A program made the translations under genes and the position numbers. Below the pieces are notes generated by a model. That model did not search any database. It was not told where the DNA came from and worked only from the letters and a program-made list of their open reading frames with translations. Positions 47,001-55,844 of a stretch of 64,000 nucleotides of DNA are shown here, piece after piece; position 1 is the stretch's first letter; each line of letters opens with the position of its first letter. Source of the DNA: Flagellimonas flava (GTDB lineage Bacteria; Bacteroidota; Bacteroidia; Flavobacteriales; Flavobacteriaceae); contig NZ_FQWL01000003.1 of assembly GCF_900129665.1 (NCBI RefSeq), positions 248,001 to 312,000 of the forward strand, read 5' to 3'.

Positions 47001-47179
47001 CATTTGTACGTAGCGCTACCTTGAGTGCAGTCGGAAGAAATTTGTTATTTTTATATAAAAAAGCTGATAACTTCGATCCCGAATCAAGTTATTCCACATC
47101 CAATTTTGCCCAAGGAGTGCTGTTTTATGCGCTTCCGACTACAAGAAGTCTAGGACTTAGCCTAAATGTCAACTTTTAA
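44051..47179 (+). CDS. SusC/RagA-type TonB-dependent transporter
   Basis: A 1042-residue outer-membrane transporter that imports oligosaccharides with its SusD lid. Signal MNKKLHYFFMLACILCFQGILAQ, then the carboxypeptidase-regulatory-like domain (TVTGTVTDASTGTPIPGITV, about 25-110), TonB-box-like DEVVVTALG (about 112), plug (about 120-250; VVIRGNNSITGNNQPLYVVD, PNAAALYGSRASNGVIII) and a 22-strand-type barrel to the C-terminal Phe. It is 11 bases from SusD. The preceding 219-base region holds an operator-like palindrome and a direct repeat. Confidence 0.96.
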   Translation: MNKKLHYFFMLACILCFQGILAQGKTVTGTVTDASTGTPIPGITVVEQGTTNGTSTDFDGNYSISVSGNSAVLVFTGIGYTTQEAPVGSQSAINILLVEDVELLDEVVVTALGISREKKSLGYAVTEVGGDAVSLVKEPNVVNSLAGKVAGVVISQGTAGAGSGSRVVIRGNNSITGNNQPLYVVDGVPIDNTALGAPDGSGQFNINNLGDGISDINPDDIESISVLKGPNAAALYGSRASNGVIIITTKKGDLDRGLGVSFTSNALFDDPLVLPKYQNEFGRGTDGAFPQINPDDPLATQVNTVAGAGSWGPRFDGSQQLAYNGQQRAYVAQPNNVKNFFETGTSFINTVALSGGSENASVRFSYTNSDIESILPNSGIDRDNFNLRAFANLSDKLSLDTRITYFKQTARNRPNQGTEGVAAYLWTLARNVRLSDLQVFQDIENPINPDDIYRVIAPTASGGNPYWILQNDSNEDRRTRITGFAKLQYQFNDWLSAFVRVGTDDITQDVESVTRVGHHFFGDGRIRFQKNDRTETNYDFLVMFNKALSDKFSLTANAGANALRFSSITSETRGENFKIPGRPLLDNTEELFATQGQRVPKDINSVYGSASLAYDNTIYLDLTGRNDWSSALADGNNSYFYSSASLSVLLNEAFDLGSKVDLLKLRGSIATVGNDTDPQQLVNVFRVAADGFLGNITVSRDNILFSESLRPEEVTSTELGLEYRGFGNRLYADLSYYDIKSQDLIFDVPLGTGAAFDSFRTNVGEISNKGFEILVGGTPLQTKNFSWDTSINLARNKNELVSLVDGQDFFEFSRDNGGTVAVVARAEEGFGDIETTTWLRNDQGQLIVTAEGRPQATTEREKFGNYQPDLTGGFTNTFRYKDFTLNTLIDFRIGGEVYSFTDAALDAAGVSERSLQFRDSGILVEGVIDNGDGTFTPNTTTISAQDYWGAVSGIGSEYVFDQTNFRLREVSLSYTFPSKLLKNTFVRSATLSAVGRNLLFLYKKADNFDPESSYSTSNFAQGVLFYALPTTRSLGLSLNVNF

Positions 47180-47190
47180 AAAATTGTGAA

Positions 47191-48873
47191 ATGAGAAAAA
47201 TTGAATTAGTAATCTGCATGTTGCTGTGCCTAGGATTGGCCAGTTCGTGCACTGAGAATTTCGAAGAAATGAATACCGATCAGGAAGGTTTCCTTGCTGA
47301 AGAGGTAAGTGCCAAGTTCTTCCTAACGGACGTACAGTTCCGATTGTATTCCCCTGATCGTTTTCCATATTGGAGGGCCCATTTGATCCATGCGGATCGT
47401 TATGCCGGACATTTTACGTTTGGACATACATCCTCCTGGTGGTCAGATGAACTCTGTTATTCCTACAATGCAGGATATACAGACGCTTCCTTTGACTGGC
47501 TCAACAGTTACCTTGGACGTGTAATTGAGTTCCAGAATTTTGTTAAGGAAGGTGGGGATTTGGAAAACGAATTCATGTTTGCCATGTCCTTAATCATTAA
47601 AGGCCTCTACTATCAGATGTATACCGATACTTTTGGTATGGTTCCTTATACTGAAGCAGGTGTTGAGGGTATATTAACACCCAAGTTTGATGAACAATCC
47701 GTTATCTATCAAGGTGTCATTGCTGACTTAGATGCCGCCATGGCAATCATAGGAGATACTGAAAGAACAGGAATCGGTGTTAATGATGCTGGGGACAACG
47801 ACATCTATTGTGGTGGTGACTTACAACAGTGGAAACGTTTGGCCAATACATTAAAACTGAGAATAGCCATGCGTGCTTTAGGTGCTCCTGGAGAAAGTTT
47901 TGCAGAATCTGCAATCAATCAGGCTTTGGCCGCTCCCCTTTTGGATGATGCCAATGGAAGTGTGGTGATGACCAAAGATTTTGTGATCAGTCAATGGGCG
48001 GCAGCTGCATATGGAGATATCTGGCATAACTTTGGCGGAGGGTCTGATTGGACCGTTGGTGCTCCTCTAATTAACATGTTGAAAAACAACAACGACCCAA
48101 GGTTATCGGCTTATGCCAAACCTGCAGTTGGTGGCACTTTCAAATTTGTTGACAATCCCGAAACTCCAGATCCAAATTATCAGGATCGTGTGGACTTCAT
48201 AATAGCCTCTCTTGACGATGCTGGAGCTACATACGCCTCATCAATGAGTGGAGACACTACTATCATAGAAATGGGACCAGGTCAGTATGTAGGGCAACCC
48301 GTCAGAATAAATGGAGACACGAAATCCTATGTTCGTTACGACCTTTTCAGCACCCCTAGCGATAGGGTAATACAGGAAAAAGGTTCTCAAGTAGATGCCT
48401 ATCCTGAGGTTATTTTAACTAGTGCAGAATCTTACTTCTTGCAGGCTGAAGCTGCTGTTCGAGGATTATCTGGTGGTGATGCCCAAATGTTGTTTGCAAC
48501 AGGGATTAAAGAAGCCATGAAACTTTGGGGTATTCCGGAAGGCGATGCGGACACCTATATAGCTACTGAGGCAGCGGCGGATATCACGGCCGGCACCACG
48601 GATGAGAGATTGGAAAAAATAGCGCTTCAAAGATGGTTGGCAAGCTATACCGATGGTTTTGAAGCATGGGCCGTAGTTAGGGATACAGGTTATCCATCAG
48701 AATTGGCAGCTGGAGTTTCTGACCAGATAATTTATGGGCTTGGTAATTTAAATGGTGATTACCCGCAGCGTATGAGATATGGTTCAGGAGCACAGGACAA
48801 TCCAAACTTCAGCGCTGTTGCAGGTGCCCAAGGAGAAGACGTGCAGGCAACCACATTGTGGTTTGCCCAATAA
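47191..48873 (+). CDS. SusD/RagB-family glycan-binding lipoprotein
   Basis: A 560-residue surface lipoprotein that binds glycan and closes over the SusC partner encoded just upstream. The signal ends LGLASSC (Cys20), followed by TENFEEMNTDQEG, a start typical of the SusD-like_2 type. TPR-like helices follow, with LKLRIAMRAL (about 227), PLINMLKNNNDPRLSAYA (about 290) and a late segment EVILTSAESYFLQAEAA. A strong terminator (48946-48979) ends the SusC/SusD unit. The ligand is presumably a mannose-rich glycan, from context. Confidence 0.94.
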   Translation: MRKIELVICMLLCLGLASSCTENFEEMNTDQEGFLAEEVSAKFFLTDVQFRLYSPDRFPYWRAHLIHADRYAGHFTFGHTSSWWSDELCYSYNAGYTDASFDWLNSYLGRVIEFQNFVKEGGDLENEFMFAMSLIIKGLYYQMYTDTFGMVPYTEAGVEGILTPKFDEQSVIYQGVIADLDAAMAIIGDTERTGIGVNDAGDNDIYCGGDLQQWKRLANTLKLRIAMRALGAPGESFAESAINQALAAPLLDDANGSVVMTKDFVISQWAAAAYGDIWHNFGGGSDWTVGAPLINMLKNNNDPRLSAYAKPAVGGTFKFVDNPETPDPNYQDRVDFIIASLDDAGATYASSMSGDTTIIEMGPGQYVGQPVRINGDTKSYVRYDLFSTPSDRVIQEKGSQVDAYPEVILTSAESYFLQAEAAVRGLSGGDAQMLFATGIKEAMKLWGIPEGDADTYIATEAAADITAGTTDERLEKIALQRWLASYTDGFEAWAVVRDTGYPSELAAGVSDQIIYGLGNLNGDYPQRMRYGSGAQDNPNFSAVAGAQGEDVQATTLWFAQ

Positions 48874-48945
48874 GAACTTACTGTAGAGTAATCCATTGAG
48901 TTGATTAATTTATAGTTTGAGTTAGTTTCATTTATAGTTAATTTC

Positions 48946-48979
48946 AAGTAAAGGAAGAGCAATCTTCCTTTACTTTTTT
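48946..48979 (+). terminator. Terminator after susD
   Basis: AAGTAAAGGAAGA (48946-48958), loop GCAA, and the perfect complement TCTTCCTTTACTT (48963-48975) with further Ts. A 13-base stem makes this one of the strongest terminators in the window. Confidence 0.9.
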
Positions 48980-49031
48980 ATAATTTTCTTTCAATTAGTA
49001 CCGGTCTTTTACAGACCATCAACCTCTTCTA

Positions 49032-52000
49032 ATGAAAAAGAAATCAACCTTCCGTTTATTGGGAGCGCTTATTCCATTGCTAATGGTATTGTGCTCTTGT
49101 ATGCCTAAAAAACAAGAATCATCATTTCTCTTCCACAATCTGGATAGCGATTGGACCAACATCCACTTTAAGAATACTATAGTAGAAAATGGACTGACAA
49201 ACTCATTTCTCTACGAATATGTATACAATGGCGGGGGTGTAGCTGTGGGCGATCTGAACAATGACGGTTTGGAAGATATTTATTTCACCTCCAACCTAAG
49301 CAAAAACCATTTGTATCTAAATCAGGGACAGCTCCAATTTGAAGATATCACTGCCGAATCCGGGACAGCGGGAAACAAGGGTTGGACCACCGGAACAAAT
49401 ATGATAGATATAAACAACGATGGATTGTTGGACATCTATATCTGTAAATCTGGCCCGTACAAGAGAAAGGCTTTGTTACAAAACGAACTTTACATTAACC
49501 AAGGGCCAAATGAAGATGGCGTTCCGACATTTAAGGAAGAAGCAGAAAAATTTGGTTTGGCCGATGCTGGCAACTCCATTCAATCCGCCTTCATTGATTA
49601 TGACCTGGACGGAGACTTGGACATGTATCTCATGAACCACAATCCTCAAACTTTCGGAATGGGCAACACTGAAAGTCTCTCCCCACTGGGCGACCAGTTC
49701 TACGAAAATAACAATGGCAAATATGTAAACGTCACCAGAAAAGTCGGTATTTACTCCAATGCCATTTCCTATGGTCTTGGAATAGGCGTTGGCGACCTCA
49801 ACAAGGATGGTTGGCCCGACATATATGTTTCCAATGATTATGATGAGCCGGACTATATGTACATCAACCAAAAGGATGGTTCATTTAAGGAGGTTGCCAA
49901 ACAAGCCCTCAACCACATGTCCAATTTTTCCATGGGCAACGACATAGCCGATTTTGATAATGACGGTTACCTAGATATACTTACGCTCGATATGGTTTCA
50001 GAAGACAATTATGGGATGAAAACCAGTATGGCAAGCATGAACCCGGAAAAATTCCAAAACAATGTGCAGGCTGGCAAGCACTATCAATATATGTACAACA
50101 CACTCCAAAAACATAGCTCCCATGTTGATAGTAATGGAATACCCTTCTTTTCAGAGGTCGCCCAAAAAACTGGCATATCCAACACGGATTGGAGCTGGGC
50201 TCCTTTGATGGCGGATTTCGACAATGATGGATTAAAGGATGTTTTCATCTCCAACGGTATTAAAAGGGACTTTAGGAACAAGGACTTTTTCGCAAAAATG
50301 AAGGAGTACATGAACCAGCATCAAGATGCACTTTCCAATCCTGAAAAAATCACCTACCTCATCAATAGCACCCCTCACCGACCCTACCAAAATTATTTTT
50401 ACAAAAATACCGGAGGTTTGGCCTTTGAGAATGCCACCAACCTATGGCTACAAGATTCCATCACCACCTATTCCAACGGTGCCGCTTATGCGGATTTGGA
50501 CAACGATGGCGATCTGGATGTTGTGGTAAACAACGTTGACGAAAAAGCTTCAATTCTAGAAAACAATTCCAATCGTCTATTGGAAAACAATTATATCAAA
50601 TTACGCTTTAAGGGACCTAAAGCGAACTCCATGGGTATTGGCGCTAAAGTGAAAGTATACACCCAAGGTGAGCTTCAGGAATATACCAACTATAGTGTTC
50701 GGGGGTATCAGTCTTCGGTCCCACCAAATTTAACCATTGGCTTGGGCATGGCCGATCAAATAGATTCCCTATTCGTGTATTGGTCAAAGGATGAAGTACA
50801 ACTGGTTGAAAATCCTCAGATCAATATTGATAACATCATCAGTTACGACCAAAAAGCAATTATCAACAAAAAGAAAATCCAAGATTCAGAAAAATTATTT
50901 CAAGTCGCTCATGTAGTTGAGGGCATTTCCCACTTGGAAAACTACTATGACGACTATGAAAAGCAAGTGCTGTTGCCCCATAAACTGTCCAAATTTGGCC
51001 CGGCTCTAGCGGTGGCCGATATCAATGGGGACAATAAGGAAGATTTTTTTCTTGGCCAAAGTACCGGGACACCCTCTTCCCTATATGTGCAACTACCCAA
51101 TGGCAGTTTTAAAGAGCATCAGGTTTTTCATGACTCAGCAATATTTGAAGACGTTGATGCCCAGTTTTTTGATTACGACAACGACGGTGACCAAGATTTG
51201 ATTGTAGCCTCAGGAGGAAATGAATTTGAACAAGGTTCGCCCAATTATGCGGATCGTTTGTACGAAAACAGAGGTGGCAGATTCTACCTAAGGTCAGACT
51301 TAATGCCCCAAATACATAGCAGTAGCTCCAGGATCAAAGTATCGGATTTTGACCGAGACGGTTTTATGGATGTTTTCATTGGAGGAAGGTTTGTTCCCCA
51401 TGATTACCCCTCCCCTGCCAGCAGTCATTTACTTAAAAATGACAAGGGCAAATTTGTGGATGTCACAAATGAAATAGCGCCGGAACTTAATGCCATCGGA
51501 CTGGTCACGGATGGCGTTTGGATGGACTATGATCAAGATAAGGATTTGGATCTATGCCTAGTTGGTGAGTGGATGGGGCCTACCTTTTTTGAGAATCAAA
51601 ATGGAAAATTCAAGAAAAGGGACCTACCTGTAACGGAAATCTTATCCGGTTGGTATTATGCCATAGAGTCCATGGATATTGATAACGATGGGGATGAGGA
51701 CTTGATTTTGGGCAACCTAGGTCAAAATTACAAGTACAAAGCAAGCAAGGACGAACCATTTGAAGTGTATTACCATGATTTTGACACGAATGGAAGCAAG
51801 GACCTGGTACTGGGTTATTACAATTTTGGAGAATTGTTTCCCGTCCGAGGCAGGGAATGTTCGTCCCAGCAGATGCCATCAATCAAAAAAATAACGCCTA
51901 CGTACGACCTATTTGGAAAATCGACAATTAGCGATATCTATGGCCATGAAAATCTTAGTGAAGCATTGCACTTGACCGCGTACAACTTTAAAAGTGGAGT

Positions 52001-52376
52001 TTTGCTGAACAACGGAAATATGGATTTTGAGTTCATCGCTTTTCCAGAAATGGCTCAGTTATCATCCATAAACGCCATTTTGGGCCATGATTTTGATGAA
52101 GATGGTAAAATTGATCTTATTATCGGTGGAAATCTGTTTTCGTCCGAAATCGAAACCCCCCGAAATGATGCTGGCTATGGCTTAGTCCTAAAAAACTTGG
52201 GCAAGGGACAATTTACTTCGTTAAATGCAAATAAAACAGGCCTATTCGTCCCTACCGATTTAAAAAATTTAAGTTTTATTGAAATTTCCGGAACAATGCA
52301 TCTTTTGGCTGGAAATAACGATGACGCTTTACAATCTTTCTCCATTAAACAAAAAAGGCCCAACTCAAACCTTTAG
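49032..52376 (+). CDS. Large FG-GAP/VCBS-repeat lipoprotein with ASPIC/UnbV domain
   Basis: A 1114-residue lipoprotein; the signal ends LMVLCSC (Cys23 probable). It has many calcium-binding FG-GAP/VCBS repeats of the form DxNxDGxxDxY: GDLNNDGLEDIYF (about 77), DINNDGLLDIYI, DYDLDGDLDMYL, GDLNKDGWPDIYV, DFDNDGYLDIL, DFDNDGLKDVFI and DLDNDGDLDVVV. An ASPIC/UnbV-like domain follows (about 525-605), and a second propeller-like half ends with DFDEDGKIDLIIGG. The architecture is that of CRTAC1-like proteins common beside SusC/D in marine Bacteroidota. It probably binds glycan or partners at the cell surface. Confidence 0.92.
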   Translation: MKKKSTFRLLGALIPLLMVLCSCMPKKQESSFLFHNLDSDWTNIHFKNTIVENGLTNSFLYEYVYNGGGVAVGDLNNDGLEDIYFTSNLSKNHLYLNQGQLQFEDITAESGTAGNKGWTTGTNMIDINNDGLLDIYICKSGPYKRKALLQNELYINQGPNEDGVPTFKEEAEKFGLADAGNSIQSAFIDYDLDGDLDMYLMNHNPQTFGMGNTESLSPLGDQFYENNNGKYVNVTRKVGIYSNAISYGLGIGVGDLNKDGWPDIYVSNDYDEPDYMYINQKDGSFKEVAKQALNHMSNFSMGNDIADFDNDGYLDILTLDMVSEDNYGMKTSMASMNPEKFQNNVQAGKHYQYMYNTLQKHSSHVDSNGIPFFSEVAQKTGISNTDWSWAPLMADFDNDGLKDVFISNGIKRDFRNKDFFAKMKEYMNQHQDALSNPEKITYLINSTPHRPYQNYFYKNTGGLAFENATNLWLQDSITTYSNGAAYADLDNDGDLDVVVNNVDEKASILENNSNRLLENNYIKLRFKGPKANSMGIGAKVKVYTQGELQEYTNYSVRGYQSSVPPNLTIGLGMADQIDSLFVYWSKDEVQLVENPQINIDNIISYDQKAIINKKKIQDSEKLFQVAHVVEGISHLENYYDDYEKQVLLPHKLSKFGPALAVADINGDNKEDFFLGQSTGTPSSLYVQLPNGSFKEHQVFHDSAIFEDVDAQFFDYDNDGDQDLIVASGGNEFEQGSPNYADRLYENRGGRFYLRSDLMPQIHSSSSRIKVSDFDRDGFMDVFIGGRFVPHDYPSPASSHLLKNDKGKFVDVTNEIAPELNAIGLVTDGVWMDYDQDKDLDLCLVGEWMGPTFFENQNGKFKKRDLPVTEILSGWYYAIESMDIDNDGDEDLILGNLGQNYKYKASKDEPFEVYYHDFDTNGSKDLVLGYYNFGELFPVRGRECSSQQMPSIKKITPTYDLFGKSTISDIYGHENLSEALHLTAYNFKSGVLLNNGNMDFEFIAFPEMAQLSSINAILGHDFDEDGKIDLIIGGNLFSSEIETPRNDAGYGLVLKNLGKGQFTSLNANKTGLFVPTDLKNLSFIEISGTMHLLAGNNDDALQSFSIKQKRPNSNL

Positions 52377-52385
52377 CCCCTAACA

Positions 52386-53327
52386 ATGAACAAACATGGC
52401 ACATACGTTGTTGGAGTGGATGTAGGTGGAACACACATCGCATCAGCTGTTGTGGATGTCCAGAAAAAGAAGATTTTGGAACACACCTACGCTTCCAGTC
52501 ATGTGGCCAATATGGAGCCTTTTGAATCCATAATGGAACTATGGGGCAGCACCCTTAACAAGACCATTAGTGCCACATATCCATTACCTATTAAAGGAAT
52601 AGCCTTTGCCATTCCAGGCCCTTTCAATTATAAAGACGGTATTGCCCTATACCCGGAAGGTTTCAAATATGGTGAACTATATGGAATGAACATTGAGCGG
52701 ACGCTCTCCGCCCTTTTAGACCATACCCCTCCCCTAGCACTACGTTTTTTGAATGATGCCACTTCGTTTGCCGTAGGAGAAGCATGGCTATCGGAAGAAA
52801 AAGGGCATAGCCGCCAGCTTTGCATTACACTTGGAACAGGCCTAGGAGCCGGGTTTATAGCGAACGGAATACCGGTGGTACACGGATCATCAGTTCCAGA
52901 AAATGGCTGCCTTTGGAATCTTCCCTACAAAAACGGTATCGCTGATGATTATTTTTCCACTAGAGGATGCATCAATGCCTATTATGACTTGACAGGTGAA
53001 ACAGTTACTGGAGTAAAGCAATTGGCTAATCTCTATTCCAAAGACTTGAATGCTCAACAAATGTTTGCTGATTTCGGGAAAGAACTAGGAGACTTTTTAG
53101 CCCCCAGATTGATTCGGTTTAGAGCCAACACCTTGGTTTTGGGAGGAAATATCTCCAAAGCCTACGCCTGTTTTGGGCGCGAACTCCAAACCAGTCTCAA
53201 CCACAATGGTGTTTCACTTCCCATACGGATATCAAACCATATGGAAAAAGCGGCCATTATGGGATGTACCAGAGTGTTTGAGCCTCATTTTTGGAAAGGA
53301 ATCAAGAATAATCTCCCTGTTTTATAG
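52386..53327 (+). CDS. ROK-family sugar kinase-like protein
   Basis: A 313-residue cytoplasmic ROK protein. The phosphate-binding motif VGVDVGGTH (9-17) is intact, the sugar-site region has NDATSFAVGEAW (about 118-129), and GTGLGAGFI follows. The zinc-binding CxCGxxGC motif of many ROK kinases is not seen; only NGCLWNL and TRGC are present. It lies nine bases after the FG-GAP gene. Phosphorylation of imported mannose or glucose would complete the mannoside pathway, but substrate cannot be read from sequence, and ROK regulators are excluded because no helix-turn-helix domain is present. Confidence 0.88.
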   Translation: MNKHGTYVVGVDVGGTHIASAVVDVQKKKILEHTYASSHVANMEPFESIMELWGSTLNKTISATYPLPIKGIAFAIPGPFNYKDGIALYPEGFKYGELYGMNIERTLSALLDHTPPLALRFLNDATSFAVGEAWLSEEKGHSRQLCITLGTGLGAGFIANGIPVVHGSSVPENGCLWNLPYKNGIADDYFSTRGCINAYYDLTGETVTGVKQLANLYSKDLNAQQMFADFGKELGDFLAPRLIRFRANTLVLGGNISKAYACFGRELQTSLNHNGVSLPIRISNHMEKAAIMGCTRVFEPHFWKGIKNNLPVL

Positions 53328-53835
53328 AACCTCTTTGTCTGATTTTTTTTTCTCAAGGATGTATATCCACCAATTCAAACTGCCCATTCATGAACTCAAA
53401 CACCCCATTCGTTAATTGGCAACCATTTTCTAAAAGGCTATCCATTAAGTTTGAACCATACGTATTTAGCAATGTCAATTTGATTGAAGTGGTTCAATTC
53501 GTTTTGGCTTAAATACATAGCAATGCACTTTTAGGCTGATGGTCACAAAGTGTTTAGTTTAGTTGAGGTTTCCATTGCACCAGGGAATTTATTTTCCCTG
53601 GTCGTAATGGATTTTTTGCTTTCCCCTACTTTCCATCCCAATATTATATTACCCAACACCAAATCTACCCTCTTAAAAAGACTTCAATTTTGCCAACCGT
53701 TAACCCAACCGCTCCATCCGTCAATTGAAACAGGGCATACGTTCATTTATCCTCACCCACACCCACCATTTACATTCTCTTTGCAGCCAGTTAAACCATA
53801 ACCCTTCCCTAAATGGGGTTTAATAAGATTTTATC
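53328..53835. other. 508-base stretch without a convincing gene
   Basis: I see no protein-like frame here. It has a perfect 9-base hairpin at 53579-53602 (ACCAGGGAA/TTCCCTGGT) with no T-tail directly after it, and pyrimidine-rich stretches at 53750-53790. It separates the mannoside locus from the deletion scar at 53836-54895. Confidence 0.6.
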
Positions 53836-54261
53836 ATGAACTTTAAGATTTTTACATTGGGTCTGCTTTTTTTCATCACAACCCAAATCAATGCCCAATC
53901 TTACTCCGGTTTTCTGGCGGACAATTATAATGGGGTCCATGGAGTGCTCCAAAATCCTGCAAACATTGCTGATTCGAGACTAAAACTGGATCTTAATCTT
54001 TTTGGCATCAGTACATTCTTTGGAAATAACTATTTGGGCATTAGACTGGACGATGCCTTTTCGAATGTAGGTTCTGTTTTTGATACGGCCGAGCAAACGC
54101 CAAAAAGAGACAATTTTCTGAGTGCCAACCTAGACATTTTGGGACCTTCCATAATGTTGGGCATCAACAAAAAAAGTGCAGTGGCCCTATTCACCAGGGG
54201 ACGTTTCTTTTTTAATGCGGATGATATTGACGGGACACTTTTGGACAAGGAAGGTGGATGA
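53836..54261 (+). pseudogene. Truncated envelope-protein gene (DUF5723-like), 5' remnant
   Basis: 141 residues remain of what looks like a longer DUF5723-type outer-envelope protein. There is a signal peptide (MNFKIFTLGLLFFITTQINAQ) and then SYSGFLADNYNGVHGVLQNPANIADSR, a start I associate with full-length proteins of several hundred residues. The frame stays protein-like up to LLDKEGG and then stops at 54259-54261, exactly where a regulator gene enters in another frame. The product would lack almost all of its barrel or C-terminal domains, so it is probably non-functional. Confidence 0.7.
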
Positions 54262-54895
54262 AGCGGTAAAGGTACTTTCCGTTATGAGTCCTGATGTGGT
54301 ATTCTTGGATATTGAACTACAAACCGGCCAGGGTTTTGATGTTTTGGACAAGATCAAGGACCCTACCTTTGAGGTCATATTTACAACTGCCTTTGAAAAA
54401 TATGCCATCAAGGCAATAAAGTTCAGCTCCCTGGACTATCTGCTCAAACCCATAGATCTTGATGAACTAAAACAAGCTGTTGAAAAGGCCAGAAACCGGA
54501 TGGACACCAATGTGTACAGACAGCAAATAGACACCCTGATGCAGAACCTTTCCAAAGAGACCTACAAACAGGAAAAAATATGCCTCGCCACCACCGGAGG
54601 TATGGAATTTATTGCCATTGAAGATATAGTTTTCTGCAAAGCGGATGGCTCCTATACCTGCGTGGTCCTAAAAAATAAGAGCAAACTTTTGGTAAGCAAG
54701 CACTTAAAGGAATATGAGGCTCTTTTGGGCGACCACGACTTCATGCGAGTGCACAACAGCTATGTAATCAATTTAAAAGAAGTGAAAAAATACATTAAAG
54801 CGGATGGAGGCTACATTATGATGAGCAATGACATGCATGTTAGCCTATCCCCTCGAAAAAAAGAGGAACTTATCGATGCAATGAAACGATTATAA
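54251..54895 (+). pseudogene. LytTR response regulator lacking its N-terminus
   Basis: Regulator-like sequence begins at KVDEAVKVL (54251). It keeps the phospho-acceptor segment VVFLDIELQTG, the Lys region YLLKPIDLDEL and a complete LytTR domain (MEFIAIEDIVFCKADGSYT; FMRVHNSYVIN). The first 25 or so residues, with the acidic DD pocket, are missing. The frame is open back to an ATG at 54176, but that part is out-of-frame sequence of the envelope gene. No kinase partner is nearby. It could still be expressed as a DNA-binding fragment. It overlaps the convergent minus-strand gene by six bases. Confidence 0.75.
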
Positions 54896-55255
54896 CGCCT
54901 TGGGGTTTGGGTAATTATCCGATTGGTCCTCAATGGTTTCGTCCATGCACACAAAATCCTTCTCCACTAAAAGGTTAAGTGCCTCTCCATTGTTGAGCTG
55001 GAAAGTGTTCTCATACCCAACCCTGGGACTTCCGGCCCATACCTCGGTTTCCTCACGGGGCAGATAGATGGTAATTGTATTGTTTTCAAAAGAAGCTTCC
55101 AATCCGGAAATCCCATCTTTGGCCACCAAACGATATATGAAGGTTTGGGTATTAAATTGGGTTTCATCGCTATAACTACCCTCCTTGCAAAAAGTCTCAA
55201 CCTCCGTTCTGGTGAGGCGGTAACGTACCGAATTTCCTCTAATCCTAATCTTCAT
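54890..55255 (-). CDS. Conserved-looking small protein of unknown function
   Basis: A 121-residue soluble protein with no signal peptide. It begins MKIRIRGNSVRYRLTRTEV, and has an ENNTITIYLP strand and Cys-containing end (DFVCMDETIEDQSDNYPNP). I do not recognise the family with confidence. Its start overlaps the end of the siroheme synthase gene by 11 bases, so it is the last gene of that minus-strand unit, and a link to siroheme, nitrite or sulfite metabolism is possible by context only. Confidence 0.75.
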   Translation of the reverse strand: MKIRIRGNSVRYRLTRTEVETFCKEGSYSDETQFNTQTFIYRLVAKDGISGLEASFENNTITIYLPREETEVWAGSPRVGYENTFQLNNGEALNLLVEKDFVCMDETIEDQSDNYPNPKAL

Positions 55256-55844
55256 GTTTTCCTTTTTTCTGAACCAGGCCCTTCGTGAACTCGTTCAATG
55301 CCTCAACCTTTTCCTCAAAATCACCTTTTAGTGTTTTCCTGTATTCGTTCAGGTTTTTGACCAAATCATCAATATCCTCCGGCAATACATCCTCAAAAAA
55401 CTGCCTTAACCGCTTTGCCGTTGTTGGAGACTTACCGTTGGTGGAAATAGCCACTTTTACATTACCCTTGGTCACAATTCCGCCCATATAAAAATCGCAA
55501 AAAGGTGGGTTGTCCGCCACGTTGACCAAAATGCTACGTTCTCTGCAATCATGATATACCTCCTCATTGACTTTAGGCTTATCGGTGCAGGCCACTACCA
55601 TGTGCTTCCCATTCAAAAAACCCTTGCGGTAGGGTTCCACAGTCAATTGAACCCCATGTTTTTCCGCCAACTCCCTGGTTTCCCTTAAAAACTCCAGAGC
55701 CACCATCTGTACTTGGGCCTTGGGACTGGATTTGAGCAAAAAAGTTAATTTTTCCAAGCCTACGTTCCCGCCTCCGACAATTAGGACTTGTAGTTGGTTT
55801 ACCTTTAAAAAAATGGGATATAACTCATTCCGCTCCATGGTCAA
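55245..55844 (-). CDS. Precorrin-2 dehydrogenase / sirohydrochlorin ferrochelatase (siroheme synthase N-terminal type)
   Basis: A 199-residue protein with the NAD-binding start LQVLIVGGGNVGLEKLTFLL (about 17-36) and the conserved VNVADNPPFCDFYMGGIVTKGNVKVAISTNGKSP region, which matches Met8p/CysG N-terminal domains. These enzymes oxidise precorrin-2 and insert iron to make siroheme for sulfite or nitrite reductases. The methyltransferase half of CysG is absent and must be separate. The start overlaps the upstream DUF4202 gene by 20 bases; an ATG two codons later is also possible. Confidence 0.92.
   Translation of the reverse strand: MTMERNELYPIFLKVNQLQVLIVGGGNVGLEKLTFLLKSSPKAQVQMVALEFLRETRELAEKHGVQLTVEPYRKGFLNGKHMVVACTDKPKVNEEVYHDCRERSILVNVADNPPFCDFYMGGIVTKGNVKVAISTNGKSPTTAKRLRQFFEDVLPEDIDDLVKNLNEYRKTLKGDFEEKVEALNEFTKGLVQKKGKHED

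Noticed and set aside
53579..53602. Hairpin as a terminator for the mannoside locus
   Set aside because: It has a perfect stem but no T-tail directly after it and is 250 bases past the last gene.
53550..53801. An 83-residue frame after the ROK gene
   Set aside because: Composition is Pro/His/Phe-rich low complexity without any start signal or family likeness.
54176..54250. Upstream extension of the regulator frame to an ATG
   Set aside because: These residues are an out-of-frame reading of the envelope gene, not receiver sequence.
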